From Bacteroides acidifaciens (GTDB lineage Bacteria > Bacteroidota > Bacteroidia > Bacteroidales > Bacteroidaceae), in the NCBI RefSeq assembly GCF_024623065.1, contig NZ_JANJZR010000013.1, positions 16,374-80,373 of the forward strand: a stretch of DNA of 64,000 bases, in the 5' to 3' direction. A program made the translations under genes and the position numbers. The first letter of the stretch is position 1; each line of letters starts with the position of its first letter. The notes beneath the pieces were generated by a model. That model was not told the origin of the DNA. It ran no database searches and saw nothing but the letters and a program-made list of their open reading frames with translations. Shown piece after piece: positions 34,337 through 41,769 of this stretch.

Positions 34337-34440
34337 TGGTGGGCATATAGATTCAGTGCGGTGGATATATAGATCCATCGCGGTGGGCATATAGATCCAT
34401 CACGGTGAGTATATATACCCACCAAGGTGGATACACAGCT
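34337..34440 (+). repeat. 22-bp tandem repeats (about 4.5 copies)
   Basis: Units start at 34337, 34359, 34381, 34403 and 34425 (the last incomplete), with the pattern CGGTGGxxATATAGATCCATC. Most units are self-complementary around the ATATAGAT centre, for example GGAT with ATCC, or GTATATATAC. Copies have diverged by a few bases. No reading frame uses the period. Confidence 0.8.
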
Positions 34441-34481
34441 CTACTGTCAAGTCTGAAAAGCTGAATGCACTGAAAGCACTC

Positions 34482-34521
34482 CCCCTGGCTACAGCCTATT
34501 CTCGCAGGGGTTGTTTTTTTT
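34482..34521 (+). terminator. Probable nadK terminator
   Basis: CCCCTG (34482-34487) pairs with CAGGGG (34505-34510), followed by TTG and a run of eight T. It is 215 bases after the nadK stop because the tandem repeats lie in between. Confidence 0.7.
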
Positions 34522-34528
34522 CGCCTTC

Positions 34529-34563
34529 ATCCGCTATCGCCTTCCAGCAAGGCGTTTGCGGAT
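34529..34563. repeat. Symmetric two-step hairpin
   Basis: ATCCGC, TAT, CGCCTT, a five-base loop, AAGGCG, TTT, GCGGAT: two perfect 6-bp stems separated by a symmetric 3-base internal loop. It has no T run on either side adjacent to the stem. Confidence 0.65.
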
Positions 34564-34620
34564 AAGACTGAAACGACTGAAACCGGATTATAGCATAAGA
34601 ATCCGGTAAGAAAGTCTTGG

Positions 34621-35493
34621 CTAATTCAATATAAACGACTGCGAGCCTATCAGATTGCCGTCTTCGAAGATATCAACCCGATAGTTTCCGGCATATAAGA
34701 ACTCTTCCACATCCCAAAACACATTAACGTTCTGTTCTTCTCCGGTGTACTCAATATACTTTTTGATAGAATAGGCCAGTGTACGATTCTCATAAGGGAA
34801 AGTATTGGACGCACTCTTAGTCAACACATCGTTGTCCGGCTTAGTGATACGTATGTATAGGGTACGCTCACCGTTTTCAGCAGTGATATTCTTTACCACC
34901 GTAAAGCTGATGGCCAGTTTCACCACATCTTTCACCTTCTTAGCTACTTTGCCACGTTTGTTGCGGGGGTCGATACGGATATTGGTGGCGTCAAGCTGGG
35001 CGGCCAATGTCACCTTCTTATCCAAGTTCTTCTTTTCTTCAGAAAGATTACTGATTTGTTGAGAAGCCTTATTATACTTCTCGGTCACATCAGCAATAAC
35101 CTGTTTCTGCCGTTCGGTCAGTTTATTCAATGAATCAATCTGGTTGATATACCCGATCATTACCTTACGCAGGGTAGCCAGTTCTTTCTTCAAACGGCGG
35201 ATTTCCGTAGCGTTCGAGCTTTTCACCGTACGGAGTTCTTCCAACAAACGCTGTGTTTTCAGTTGCTCCTGTTCCAACAAATGAGACAAAGAATCATTGG
35301 ATATGGTCATCTTCAACTCATCATATTGTTGTGCGAAACGGGTGTATTCGTTTTCCAAATCTTCCTTATCTAATTGAAACTCCTGCACTAACTCACGGTT
35401 AGCTTGTTTCTCGGTAAACAATAAATAGGTAACACCAATAATAGCTATCACCAAGATAGTCACGGCCGCAATAAGAAGGCTTTTTTTACTCAT
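34621..35493 (-). CDS. Conserved membrane-anchored coiled-coil protein
   Basis: A 290-residue protein of unknown function. One N-terminal membrane segment (LLIAAVTILVIAIIGVTYLLF, about 5-26) is followed by a long charged coiled coil (about 28-165; repeated Leu/Glu/Lys heptads with QLKTQRLLEELRTVKSS) and a C-terminal beta-rich domain (about 190-290, FTVVKNITAENGERTLYIRI, YRVDIFEDGNLIGS). The ATG at 35493 was preferred because it starts right at the membrane anchor and comes after the promoter at 35522-35551. The topology suggests a periplasmic structural or envelope protein. No catalytic motif is visible. Confidence 0.75.
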   Translation of the reverse strand: MSKKSLLIAAVTILVIAIIGVTYLLFTEKQANRELVQEFQLDKEDLENEYTRFAQQYDELKMTISNDSLSHLLEQEQLKTQRLLEELRTVKSSNATEIRRLKKELATLRKVMIGYINQIDSLNKLTERQKQVIADVTEKYNKASQQISNLSEEKKNLDKKVTLAAQLDATNIRIDPRNKRGKVAKKVKDVVKLAISFTVVKNITAENGERTLYIRITKPDNDVLTKSASNTFPYENRTLAYSIKKYIEYTGEEQNVNVFWDVEEFLYAGNYRVDIFEDGNLIGSQSFILN

Positions 35494-35521
35494 AGTTTCA
35501 GTTGTGAATTGATAACGTGCG

Positions 35522-35551
35522 CAAAAGTAATCATTTCGCAACAGAAGTCAA
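35522..35551 (-). promoter_or_regulatory. Promoter of the coiled-coil protein gene
   Basis: On the minus strand a TTG (35549-35551) and TACTTTTG (35522-35529) are 19 bases apart, in the Bacteroides promoter pattern, about 29 bases before the ATG. Confidence 0.6.
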
Positions 35552-35714
35552 GCAGAAATACAGAGAGTTTTTTATCCCCCGCTGCTAATCCATATAATTT
35601 TAACTTATTTGCTTGCTAATTTATTCAAATTGGCAAAAGCAAAGCACTCAAACACCTTTTTTCGCCAAGATGCCAATTAAACTTATCTTATTGCCTACTA
35701 TTATTAACTCCACT

Positions 35715-35850
35715 GCCTATTTTTACTTCGTTTAACTATAGTTACTCTTGCGTATGACTATAGTTATACGCAAGGGAGACTATAGTTATTTTTGCGTATA
35801 ACTATAGTGAAACGAAGTAATAGTAGCGAACGAAGTAAATCCGAATAGGC
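35715..35850. repeat. Nested palindrome cluster with four ACTATAGT units
   Basis: The outermost arms are GCCTATT (35715-35721) and AATAGGC (35844-35850). Inside them TTACTTCGTTT (35723-35733) pairs with AAACGAAGTAA (35810-35820). Within lie four copies of the self-complementary ACTATAGT, at about 35735, 35757, 35779 and 35802, joined by TTGCGTAT or ATACGCAA in alternating orientation, giving a near-perfect palindrome at 35749-35773. Confidence 0.8.
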
Positions 35851-35970
35851 AAGCAGCTATAAAAAAATGGCTAAATAAACAATTCTCCATAACAGTGCAC
35901 TCTCACTATAGCTACATTCGGTTTATAACCGTACCTCAAACAGCTTCCTTTGCCCAAACTTTTCATCCTA

Positions 35971-36043
35971 CCTATTATATTAACGTCAGTTCGATATAAG
36001 TTCGCCCGCATGGCTTATATCAAACTGACGTCATATTATTAGG
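35971..36043. repeat. Long hairpin with 18-bp arms
   Basis: Arms 35983-36000 and 36014-36031 (ACGTCAGTTCGATATAAG with one mismatch to its complement) enclose a 13-base loop. Weaker pairing extends outward to CCTA and TAGG at 35971 and 36043. It is about 70 bases upstream of the mdh -7 box; a role as operator, RNA structure or repeat cannot be told apart. Confidence 0.7.
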
Positions 36044-36112
36044 AAGTTTGACCTTTAACTAAAATTATTACGGAAAAATTTCTTTAATCAGGATTATCGT
36101 TGTAATTTTGTC

Positions 36113-36120
36113 GCGCTAAA
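36113..36120 (+). promoter_or_regulatory. -7 box of mdh
   Basis: TAATTTTG matches TAnnTTTG, 39 bases before the mdh ATG. A -33 element is not clear. Confidence 0.55.
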
Positions 36121-36159
36121 AGATAAAACAAATTATCAACTTTTTAAATATATAGTATT

Positions 36160-37101
36160 ATGTCAAAAGTAACCGTAGTAGGCGCAGGTAACGTAGGTGC
36201 TACATGTGCAAATGTACTTGCTTTTAATGAAGTAGCAGACGAAGTAGTAATGCTGGACGTTAAAGAAGGCGTTTCAGAAGGTAAAGCAATGGATATGATG
36301 CAGACAGCTCAATTGCTGGGTTTCGACTCTACATTGGTAGGCTGCACTAACGACTATGCTCAAACTGCTAACTCTGACGTTGTTGTGATTACTTCAGGTA
36401 TTCCTCGTAAACCGGGTATGACTCGTGAAGAATTGATCGGTGTGAACGCTGGTATCGTTAAGTCGGTAGCAGAAAACCTGTTGAAATATTCTCCTAACGC
36501 TATCATCGTTGTTATTTCTAACCCGATGGATACAATGACTTATTTGGCATTGAAGGCTCTGGGCTTGCCGAAAAACCGTGTAATCGGTATGGGTGGTGCT
36601 TTGGATAGCTCTCGTTTCAAATATTTCTTGTCTCAAGCTATCGGTTGCAACGCTAACGAAGTAGAAGGTATGGTTATCGGTGGTCACGGTGATACTACGA
36701 TGATTCCTTTGACTCGTTTCGCTACTTACAAAGGTATGCCTGTAGCTAATTTCATCTCTGCAGAGAAATTGGAAGAAGTTGCTGCTGCTACTATGGTAGG
36801 TGGTGCTACGCTGACTAAATTGCTGGGTACTTCTGCATGGTATGCACCGGGTGCAGCAGGAGCATTCGTAGTTGAATCTATCCTTCATGACCAAAAGAAG
36901 ATGATTCCTTGTTCTGTATTATTGGAAGGTGAATACGGCGAATCAGATCTTTGCATCGGCGTTCCTGTAATCCTTGGCAAGAACGGTATCGAAAAAATCG
37001 TTGAACTGAACCTGAACGAAGACGAAAAAGCTAAGTTCGCAGCTAGCGCAAAAGCTGTTCACGGAACGAACGCTGCTTTGAAAGAAGTAGGTGCTCTGTA
37101 A
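36160..37101 (+). CDS. mdh: Malate dehydrogenase
   Basis: A 313-residue NAD-dependent malate dehydrogenase of the lactate-dehydrogenase-like type, interconverting malate and oxaloacetate. VVGAGNVGATCANVLA is the Rossmann loop; ITSGIPRKPGMTREEL carries a substrate-binding Arg pair; GGHGDTTMIP has the catalytic His. In Bacteroides this enzyme serves the reductive branch to fumarate and succinate. The gene stands alone between a repeat-rich upstream region and a good terminator. Confidence 0.97.
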   Translation: MSKVTVVGAGNVGATCANVLAFNEVADEVVMLDVKEGVSEGKAMDMMQTAQLLGFDSTLVGCTNDYAQTANSDVVVITSGIPRKPGMTREELIGVNAGIVKSVAENLLKYSPNAIIVVISNPMDTMTYLALKALGLPKNRVIGMGGALDSSRFKYFLSQAIGCNANEVEGMVIGGHGDTTMIPLTRFATYKGMPVANFISAEKLEEVAAATMVGGATLTKLLGTSAWYAPGAAGAFVVESILHDQKKMIPCSVLLEGEYGESDLCIGVPVILGKNGIEKIVELNLNEDEKAKFAASAKAVHGTNAALKEVGAL

Positions 37102-37127
37102 TTAATCCCCTTACTTTATATATCAAG

Positions 37128-37163
37128 AAAGGCTGTTCTTCACAACGAGGAACAGCCTTTTTC
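37128..37163 (+). terminator. mdh terminator
   Basis: AAAGGCTGTTC (37128-37138) pairs perfectly with GAACAGCCTTT (37150-37160) and runs into TT. Because the VWA operon converges on it, the same hairpin may stop transcripts from the right. Confidence 0.85.
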
Positions 37164-37192
37164 GTTGCCACCGAATATCCGGTATTCGATTG

Positions 37193-38347
37193 TCAGGACA
37201 TCTTTATGTTTTGAGAAACCCACATACCGATATCCTGTTTGCTAAGAGCAGCCGCCATCAGGTCGGGAAACTTATCCGGAGTGCAGGCGAAAGTAGGTAC
37301 GCCGATAGAAGCTAAAAATTCCGCATGGTTCTTGTCATAAGACGGAGCACCATCATCATTCAATGCCGGCAACACAATCAGTTGCACGCCGCTGTCGACA
37401 AGAGACGCAAACCTCTTTCGCATCTCTCGCGGATCGCCCCCTTCATAAAGGTCGGTCACCAATACGAGCACTGTATCTTGCGGGCGGGTCACTATGCCTT
37501 GACAATAAGTCAAAGCCCGGGCAATATCCGTCCCTCCGCCCAGTTGCACTCCAAAAAGCAAATCGACAGGGTCTTGCAAATCATCCGTAAGGTCGACAAC
37601 CGCCGTGTCAAACACGACCATTCGGGTAGAGACAGCCGGAATAGACGCCAATACAGAACCGAAAATGCCGGAGTAAATCACGGATGTCCCCATAGAACCA
37701 CTCTGGTCCAAACACAGAATGATATCTTTCATGGCTTTCCTCTTACGGCCGTATCCGATACGTATTTCAGGAATAATCGTCTTATACTCAGGCTGGTAAT
37801 TTTTCAGGTTCTTCGTAATGGTTGTTTTCCAGTCTATTTCATTATAGCGGGGATTCCGGCGACGGGCGGAGCGATTCAACGCACCGGTCACCGCCTGTTG
37901 GGTAGGTGCCGACAGTTTGCGGAGCAATTCATCAACCACCCGACGGACTACCTGACGCGCCATCTCTTTATTCTTCTCCGGAATCACCTGACTTAAAGAC
38001 ATCAAGGTAGCCACCAGATGCACATCGGGAACCACCGTTTCCAACATCTCCTTTTCTGTAAGCAACGTAGTCAGATTCAACCGTTTGATGGCATCCCGCT
38101 GAATCACCTGCACCACTGTCTGTGGGAAAAACTCACGAATCTCCCCCAGCCATCGGCTGACTTTGGGAGCCGAGGAGCCCAGCCCTCCCCTCCTGTCGCT
38201 ATCATATACGGCTTCCAAGGATTGGTCGATCCGCCGTTCTTCCACGCTCAACGATACGCCTGTGCCATCGGCCTCATCACCCCCCAATATCAAACGCCAT
38301 CTTTTCAGTAATTCTTCTTCCATTTCTTTTCTTTTACTTTGTTTCAA
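37193..38347 (-). CDS. VWA domain protein of the five-gene MoxR/SWIM system
   Basis: A 384-residue protein with a C-terminal von Willebrand factor A domain (about 205-370). The MIDAS metal site is intact: DQSGSMGTS (D-x-S-x-S), the Thr in GGGTDIA, and the Asp of VLVTDLYEGGDP. The N-terminal half is helical with VERR, LSQVIPEKNKEMARQVV and a basic RRNPRYNEIDWKTT linker. VWA proteins encoded beside MoxR ATPases act as adaptors through which the AAA+ ring remodels a client or delivers a metal. It resembles E. coli YehP in size and context. The gene overlaps the DUF5682 gene by 14 bases and ends the operon. Confidence 0.8.
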   Translation of the reverse strand: MKQSKRKEMEEELLKRWRLILGGDEADGTGVSLSVEERRIDQSLEAVYDSDRRGGLGSSAPKVSRWLGEIREFFPQTVVQVIQRDAIKRLNLTTLLTEKEMLETVVPDVHLVATLMSLSQVIPEKNKEMARQVVRRVVDELLRKLSAPTQQAVTGALNRSARRRNPRYNEIDWKTTITKNLKNYQPEYKTIIPEIRIGYGRKRKAMKDIILCLDQSGSMGTSVIYSGIFGSVLASIPAVSTRMVVFDTAVVDLTDDLQDPVDLLFGVQLGGGTDIARALTYCQGIVTRPQDTVLVLVTDLYEGGDPREMRKRFASLVDSGVQLIVLPALNDDGAPSYDKNHAEFLASIGVPTFACTPDKFPDLMAAALSKQDIGMWVSQNIKMS

Positions 38348-40655
38348 GTCCCAACAACTGACGAATCACCGGAATTACTCTTGCCGCCTCTTCCCGGTCG
38401 AGATTCAAATCCTCTGTTCCGGCAAGGGGACGGGCGGTGGCAGTTCCGGCATGACGTGCCTTTTCTCCCAGTTTACGGCGCTCGGCCGAAGTAAATTCAC
38501 TGAAAGTACGCCGCAGAATCGGCAACAACTCCATAAACGTCTCTTGCTCCTGCGCACACACCCAAGTATTTACCAGATTCCAAAGACGATCGTCCAATAG
38601 TAACACCGAACCCGAAGAGCGCAGGAATCCTTCAAACCAATAAGCCATGTCTGCCGGAGAATTACCAACCGACGAATAGTAACTTAACGTATCCTGCATT
38701 TCTTCCATCGTTATCTCGCCTTTATCATTCAGCAAACGAGTGGCGTAACCGGACAATAACGGATGGACATTGGCCGATAAGCGTATTTGACAGATAAAAT
38801 TACGCCACATCCGGTTCAGTTCTTCCCGATTCAGAATAGAAAGGGCATAGTCTGTGGCAACTAATTTGTCGAGCAGACCGCTTGCCGCTTCTTCATCAAT
38901 ATTGATACATACCAGCACACCGCCTGCAAGAATACGCGCAACCATCGCCTCAAGCATACTGCCTACCTTCGAGAAGTCGAGGTTGCGGACATTTCCGTAA
39001 CGGACGATATTCACCAGTCCGGGAATCGCTTCCATCATTTCAAGAATATCGGTCGAGGCTGCCGAAAGTGCATCCAGCCGCACGGTCATAGTCTCCACCA
39101 ATGCGGGAAGATCTGCCGGAAGCACCCCGTTCAATAATGCGGTCAACTCAGGAATATGACAAATCTCCTCCATGGTTGCCTGCAAATACTTTTGGGTAGC
39201 TTCCATCACCGTATTCCCCCATATCGCCCGCTCAATGATATCGATAATCTGTTCCGGTTTATGATATAAGGTCCATTGTTCTTTAAAAGTACCTTTACCG
39301 TCTATTTCTCCGTGAATCGCCCAGTCAATTCCCAACAATTGCAGACGATGAAAAAAGATACTCCGTTCGAGGTCATTGGGTTTGCGGAGGTCCAGTATCA
39401 GCTCTTTTATTTCGGCAGTGAACGGAACACGCAGACTTTTCTGTGTCTTCTCCACATCTACCAGCAACGGCACCTTGGGCACATTATCGGGAACGCTTCC
39501 CAAACGATTGCTGATAATGAGCTCTTCACGAATGATTTGCAACAAGATATCATCTCCAAACCCCATCACTGTAGTCACAGCCTCGTTATATTCGTTCAGT
39601 GAAGGATAGGGCAGATTTCGGAGTGCGGCCGTAGCTTGTGCCAGTCGGACAGTCTCAATGACGTGAGCCACCGAAATATCCATATTCTTCTGCCGCAACA
39701 AGGAGGCTATCCGGCTTATCCAAAGCGTACCGTCATCTTCCGGATGATGCCAAAGATAGTGATACCATCCCGGAGATTCGATTCCCGCGCCATAACCGCT
39801 ACGCAGAGCCAACCGATTATATGTCCACGGAATCCATGTACATTCTATTTTTACTTTCGGCAAGCCTTTCAGCAATGCGTTATCCTCTTTCACTTTAGGC
39901 ATATCCTCCAGTGCGGGCACATGCCAAGCACCGCAAACAACGGCAATGCGCTCAAAGTTTTCTTTCTGTGCCGCCCGTATCATTTTACGCATCCAGGCTT
40001 CACGAAGCAAATCACGGGCGGAAGTCTGTCCGGACAGTTCTTCCCGAAGAGCAGTGACCGCTTCCTTCACCGCCTGAAATATATCTTCAGATTCCTTTCG
40101 GTGTTCAATCATCATTTCCCACCAGGATTCTCCATCGGTACATCCGGCGGCACGAGCCAGCCAATCAAACGGATCGCCGATTGATTCTTCTTTCTTTTCT
40201 TCTGCCGCTGTGACTGTTTCTTCCGCCACTTCCATTTCTGCAGCTTCCATTTCGATCGTTTCCTTTTCGGTCGGGTCTGTTTGTTCGTCAACGGATTCCG
40301 TCAATTCTTCCGAAGCCTTCAGTTCTTCCTGTTTACGGAGAGCCATCGAATAAACCAAAGGCAAATCGAAGAAACGAAGAGGAACCCCATTCTGTACGGC
40401 ATATCGCATCGCCTGCCATTCCGGAGAGAACTCAGCAAACGGATAGAATACTGCCCGTTGCGGTTCGTCGGGCTGATAAGCCAACAACGCAACGGGAGGA
40501 ACCATCTGCGGATTTCCCACACAAGCAAGCAATGCCTCTGCTTCTGCCGGACCTTCTACCAGAATCAAATCCGGTTGCAGTTCTTGCAGGTAATTCAGCA
40601 CATTGCGGCATGAGCCGGGACCATGATGCCTGATACCTAATAAATGAATCGCCAT
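38334..40655 (-). CDS. DUF5682 family protein
   Basis: A 773-residue cytoplasmic protein without signal peptide. The N-terminus AIHLLGIRHHGPGSCRNVL, then DLILVEGPAEAEALL and later VVCGAWHVPAL, are the conserved blocks; paired His and Glu motifs of this type resemble the EreA/ChaN/TraB-like fold, suggesting a metal- or substrate-binding enzyme domain over about 1-300. A Glu/Ala-rich low-complexity insert lies near 115-165. The remainder is helical with no recognised motif. It corresponds in size and context to E. coli YehM. It lies 12 bases after the MoxR ATPase gene and overlaps the VWA gene. Activity is unknown. Confidence 0.75.
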   Translation of the reverse strand: MAIHLLGIRHHGPGSCRNVLNYLQELQPDLILVEGPAEAEALLACVGNPQMVPPVALLAYQPDEPQRAVFYPFAEFSPEWQAMRYAVQNGVPLRFFDLPLVYSMALRKQEELKASEELTESVDEQTDPTEKETIEMEAAEMEVAEETVTAAEEKKEESIGDPFDWLARAAGCTDGESWWEMMIEHRKESEDIFQAVKEAVTALREELSGQTSARDLLREAWMRKMIRAAQKENFERIAVVCGAWHVPALEDMPKVKEDNALLKGLPKVKIECTWIPWTYNRLALRSGYGAGIESPGWYHYLWHHPEDDGTLWISRIASLLRQKNMDISVAHVIETVRLAQATAALRNLPYPSLNEYNEAVTTVMGFGDDILLQIIREELIISNRLGSVPDNVPKVPLLVDVEKTQKSLRVPFTAEIKELILDLRKPNDLERSIFFHRLQLLGIDWAIHGEIDGKGTFKEQWTLYHKPEQIIDIIERAIWGNTVMEATQKYLQATMEEICHIPELTALLNGVLPADLPALVETMTVRLDALSAASTDILEMMEAIPGLVNIVRYGNVRNLDFSKVGSMLEAMVARILAGGVLVCINIDEEAASGLLDKLVATDYALSILNREELNRMWRNFICQIRLSANVHPLLSGYATRLLNDKGEITMEEMQDTLSYYSSVGNSPADMAYWFEGFLRSSGSVLLLDDRLWNLVNTWVCAQEQETFMELLPILRRTFSEFTSAERRKLGEKARHAGTATARPLAGTEDLNLDREEAARVIPVIRQLLGLETK

Positions 40656-40667
40656 TTTCTCTTCTTT

Positions 40668-41747
40668 TTAGATCATATCCCTTGAAGCACGATAGATGTC
40701 TTTCCAACCCTCCCGGTTCTTCACGACTGTTTCCATGTATTCCTGCCAAACGACTTTATCTTGTACCGGGTCTTTTACCACTGCTCCCAAGATACCGGAT
40801 ACCAAATCTTCCGCATGGATTTCTCCATCGCCGAAATAACCGGCCATTGCCAAGCCGTTATTCACAACCGAGATGGCTTCAGCCGTGCTAAGTGTACCAC
40901 TCGGTGTTTTCAGTTTGGTCTTGCCATCGACAGTCGCCCCCTGCCGCAGTTCACGGAAAATGGTGATCACCCGCCGAATTTCCGACAACGCCGGCTTCTC
41001 TGCCGGAAGCTGCATCACCTTCTCAAAGCTTTCCACCCGACGACGGACAATATCAATCTCCTCGTCAATAGAGTCAGGCAAAGGCAAAATGACCGTATTG
41101 AAACGTCGCTTCAAAGCACTCGAAAGTTCATTCACCCCCTTATCGCGATTGTTGGCGGTGGCAATGATATTGAAGCCGCGGACAGCCTGTATCTCTTTAT
41201 TCAACTCAGGAACGGGGAGCGTCTTTTCTGAGAGAATCGTAATCAAAGTATCCTGTACATCCGAACCGATTCGGGTCAGCTCTTCAATACGCCCGATCTT
41301 TCCTTCCTGCATCGCTTTCATGACAGGAGTCTGTATCAAAGCACCCTCACTTGGTCCTTCCGCCAGCAAACGTGCATAGTTCCATCCATAACGGATGGCC
41401 TCTTCACCTGTTCCGGCTGTACCCTGCACTATCAACGTCGAATTGCCCGAGATGGCAGCCGCAATATGCTCACTCACCCAGCTTTTTGCCGTTCCGGGTA
41501 AGCCGTAAAGCAACAACGCGCGGTCGGTTGCCAAAGTGGCGACCGCTATTTCCATCAGACGACGGTGGCCGATATATTTCGGAGAGACTTCGAAACCATT
41601 CTTCAACTTGCCACCCATCAGATAAGTGACCACAGACTGCGGAGACATTTCCCAGTTCTTCGGAATGGCATAAATCTCGTTCTTTTTCAACTCATGAAGT
41701 TCTTCTGCAAATTGCTGTTCGGCATGTTCTCTCAATAAAGCGCTCAT
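40668..41747 (-). CDS. MoxR-type AAA+ ATPase
   Basis: A 359-residue AAA+ ATPase of the MoxR kind. Walker A is LLYGLPGTAKSW (about residues 99-110), Walker B region KIGRIEELTRIGSDVQDTLITILSE, sensor 1 FNIIATANNRDKGVN, and the arginine-finger stretch SSALKRRFNTVILP. MoxR ATPases form hexamers that remodel partner complexes, usually with a VWA protein, here the last gene of the operon. It resembles E. coli YehL. Located centrally in the five-gene operon, 22 bases after the DUF5691 gene. Confidence 0.88.
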   Translation of the reverse strand: MSALLREHAEQQFAEELHELKKNEIYAIPKNWEMSPQSVVTYLMGGKLKNGFEVSPKYIGHRRLMEIAVATLATDRALLLYGLPGTAKSWVSEHIAAAISGNSTLIVQGTAGTGEEAIRYGWNYARLLAEGPSEGALIQTPVMKAMQEGKIGRIEELTRIGSDVQDTLITILSEKTLPVPELNKEIQAVRGFNIIATANNRDKGVNELSSALKRRFNTVILPLPDSIDEEIDIVRRRVESFEKVMQLPAEKPALSEIRRVITIFRELRQGATVDGKTKLKTPSGTLSTAEAISVVNNGLAMAGYFGDGEIHAEDLVSGILGAVVKDPVQDKVVWQEYMETVVKNREGWKDIYRASRDMI

Positions 41748-41769
41748 ATCTTTCAGTTTTTATTGTTCG

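Larger units (their letters stand above)
34268..34620. other. Repeat-rich intergenic region after nadK
   Basis: A 353-base gap without a credible gene. From left to right it holds 22-bp tandem repeats, a hairpin with a T run that probably ends nadK transcription, a symmetric hairpin (34529-34563), and a hairpin close to the end of the coiled-coil gene (34582-34607, ACCGGATT with AATCCGGT). Confidence 0.7.
35552..36112. other. Palindrome-rich intergenic region upstream of mdh
   Basis: A gap of more than 550 bases with no credible gene. It contains a nested palindrome cluster (35715-35850) and a long hairpin (35971-36043); the rest is AT-rich and featureless to the eye. Confidence 0.7.

Noticed and set aside
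34337-34440. Possible CRISPR-like array
   Set aside because: The 22-bp units are directly tandem with no unique spacers, and no cas gene is in the window.
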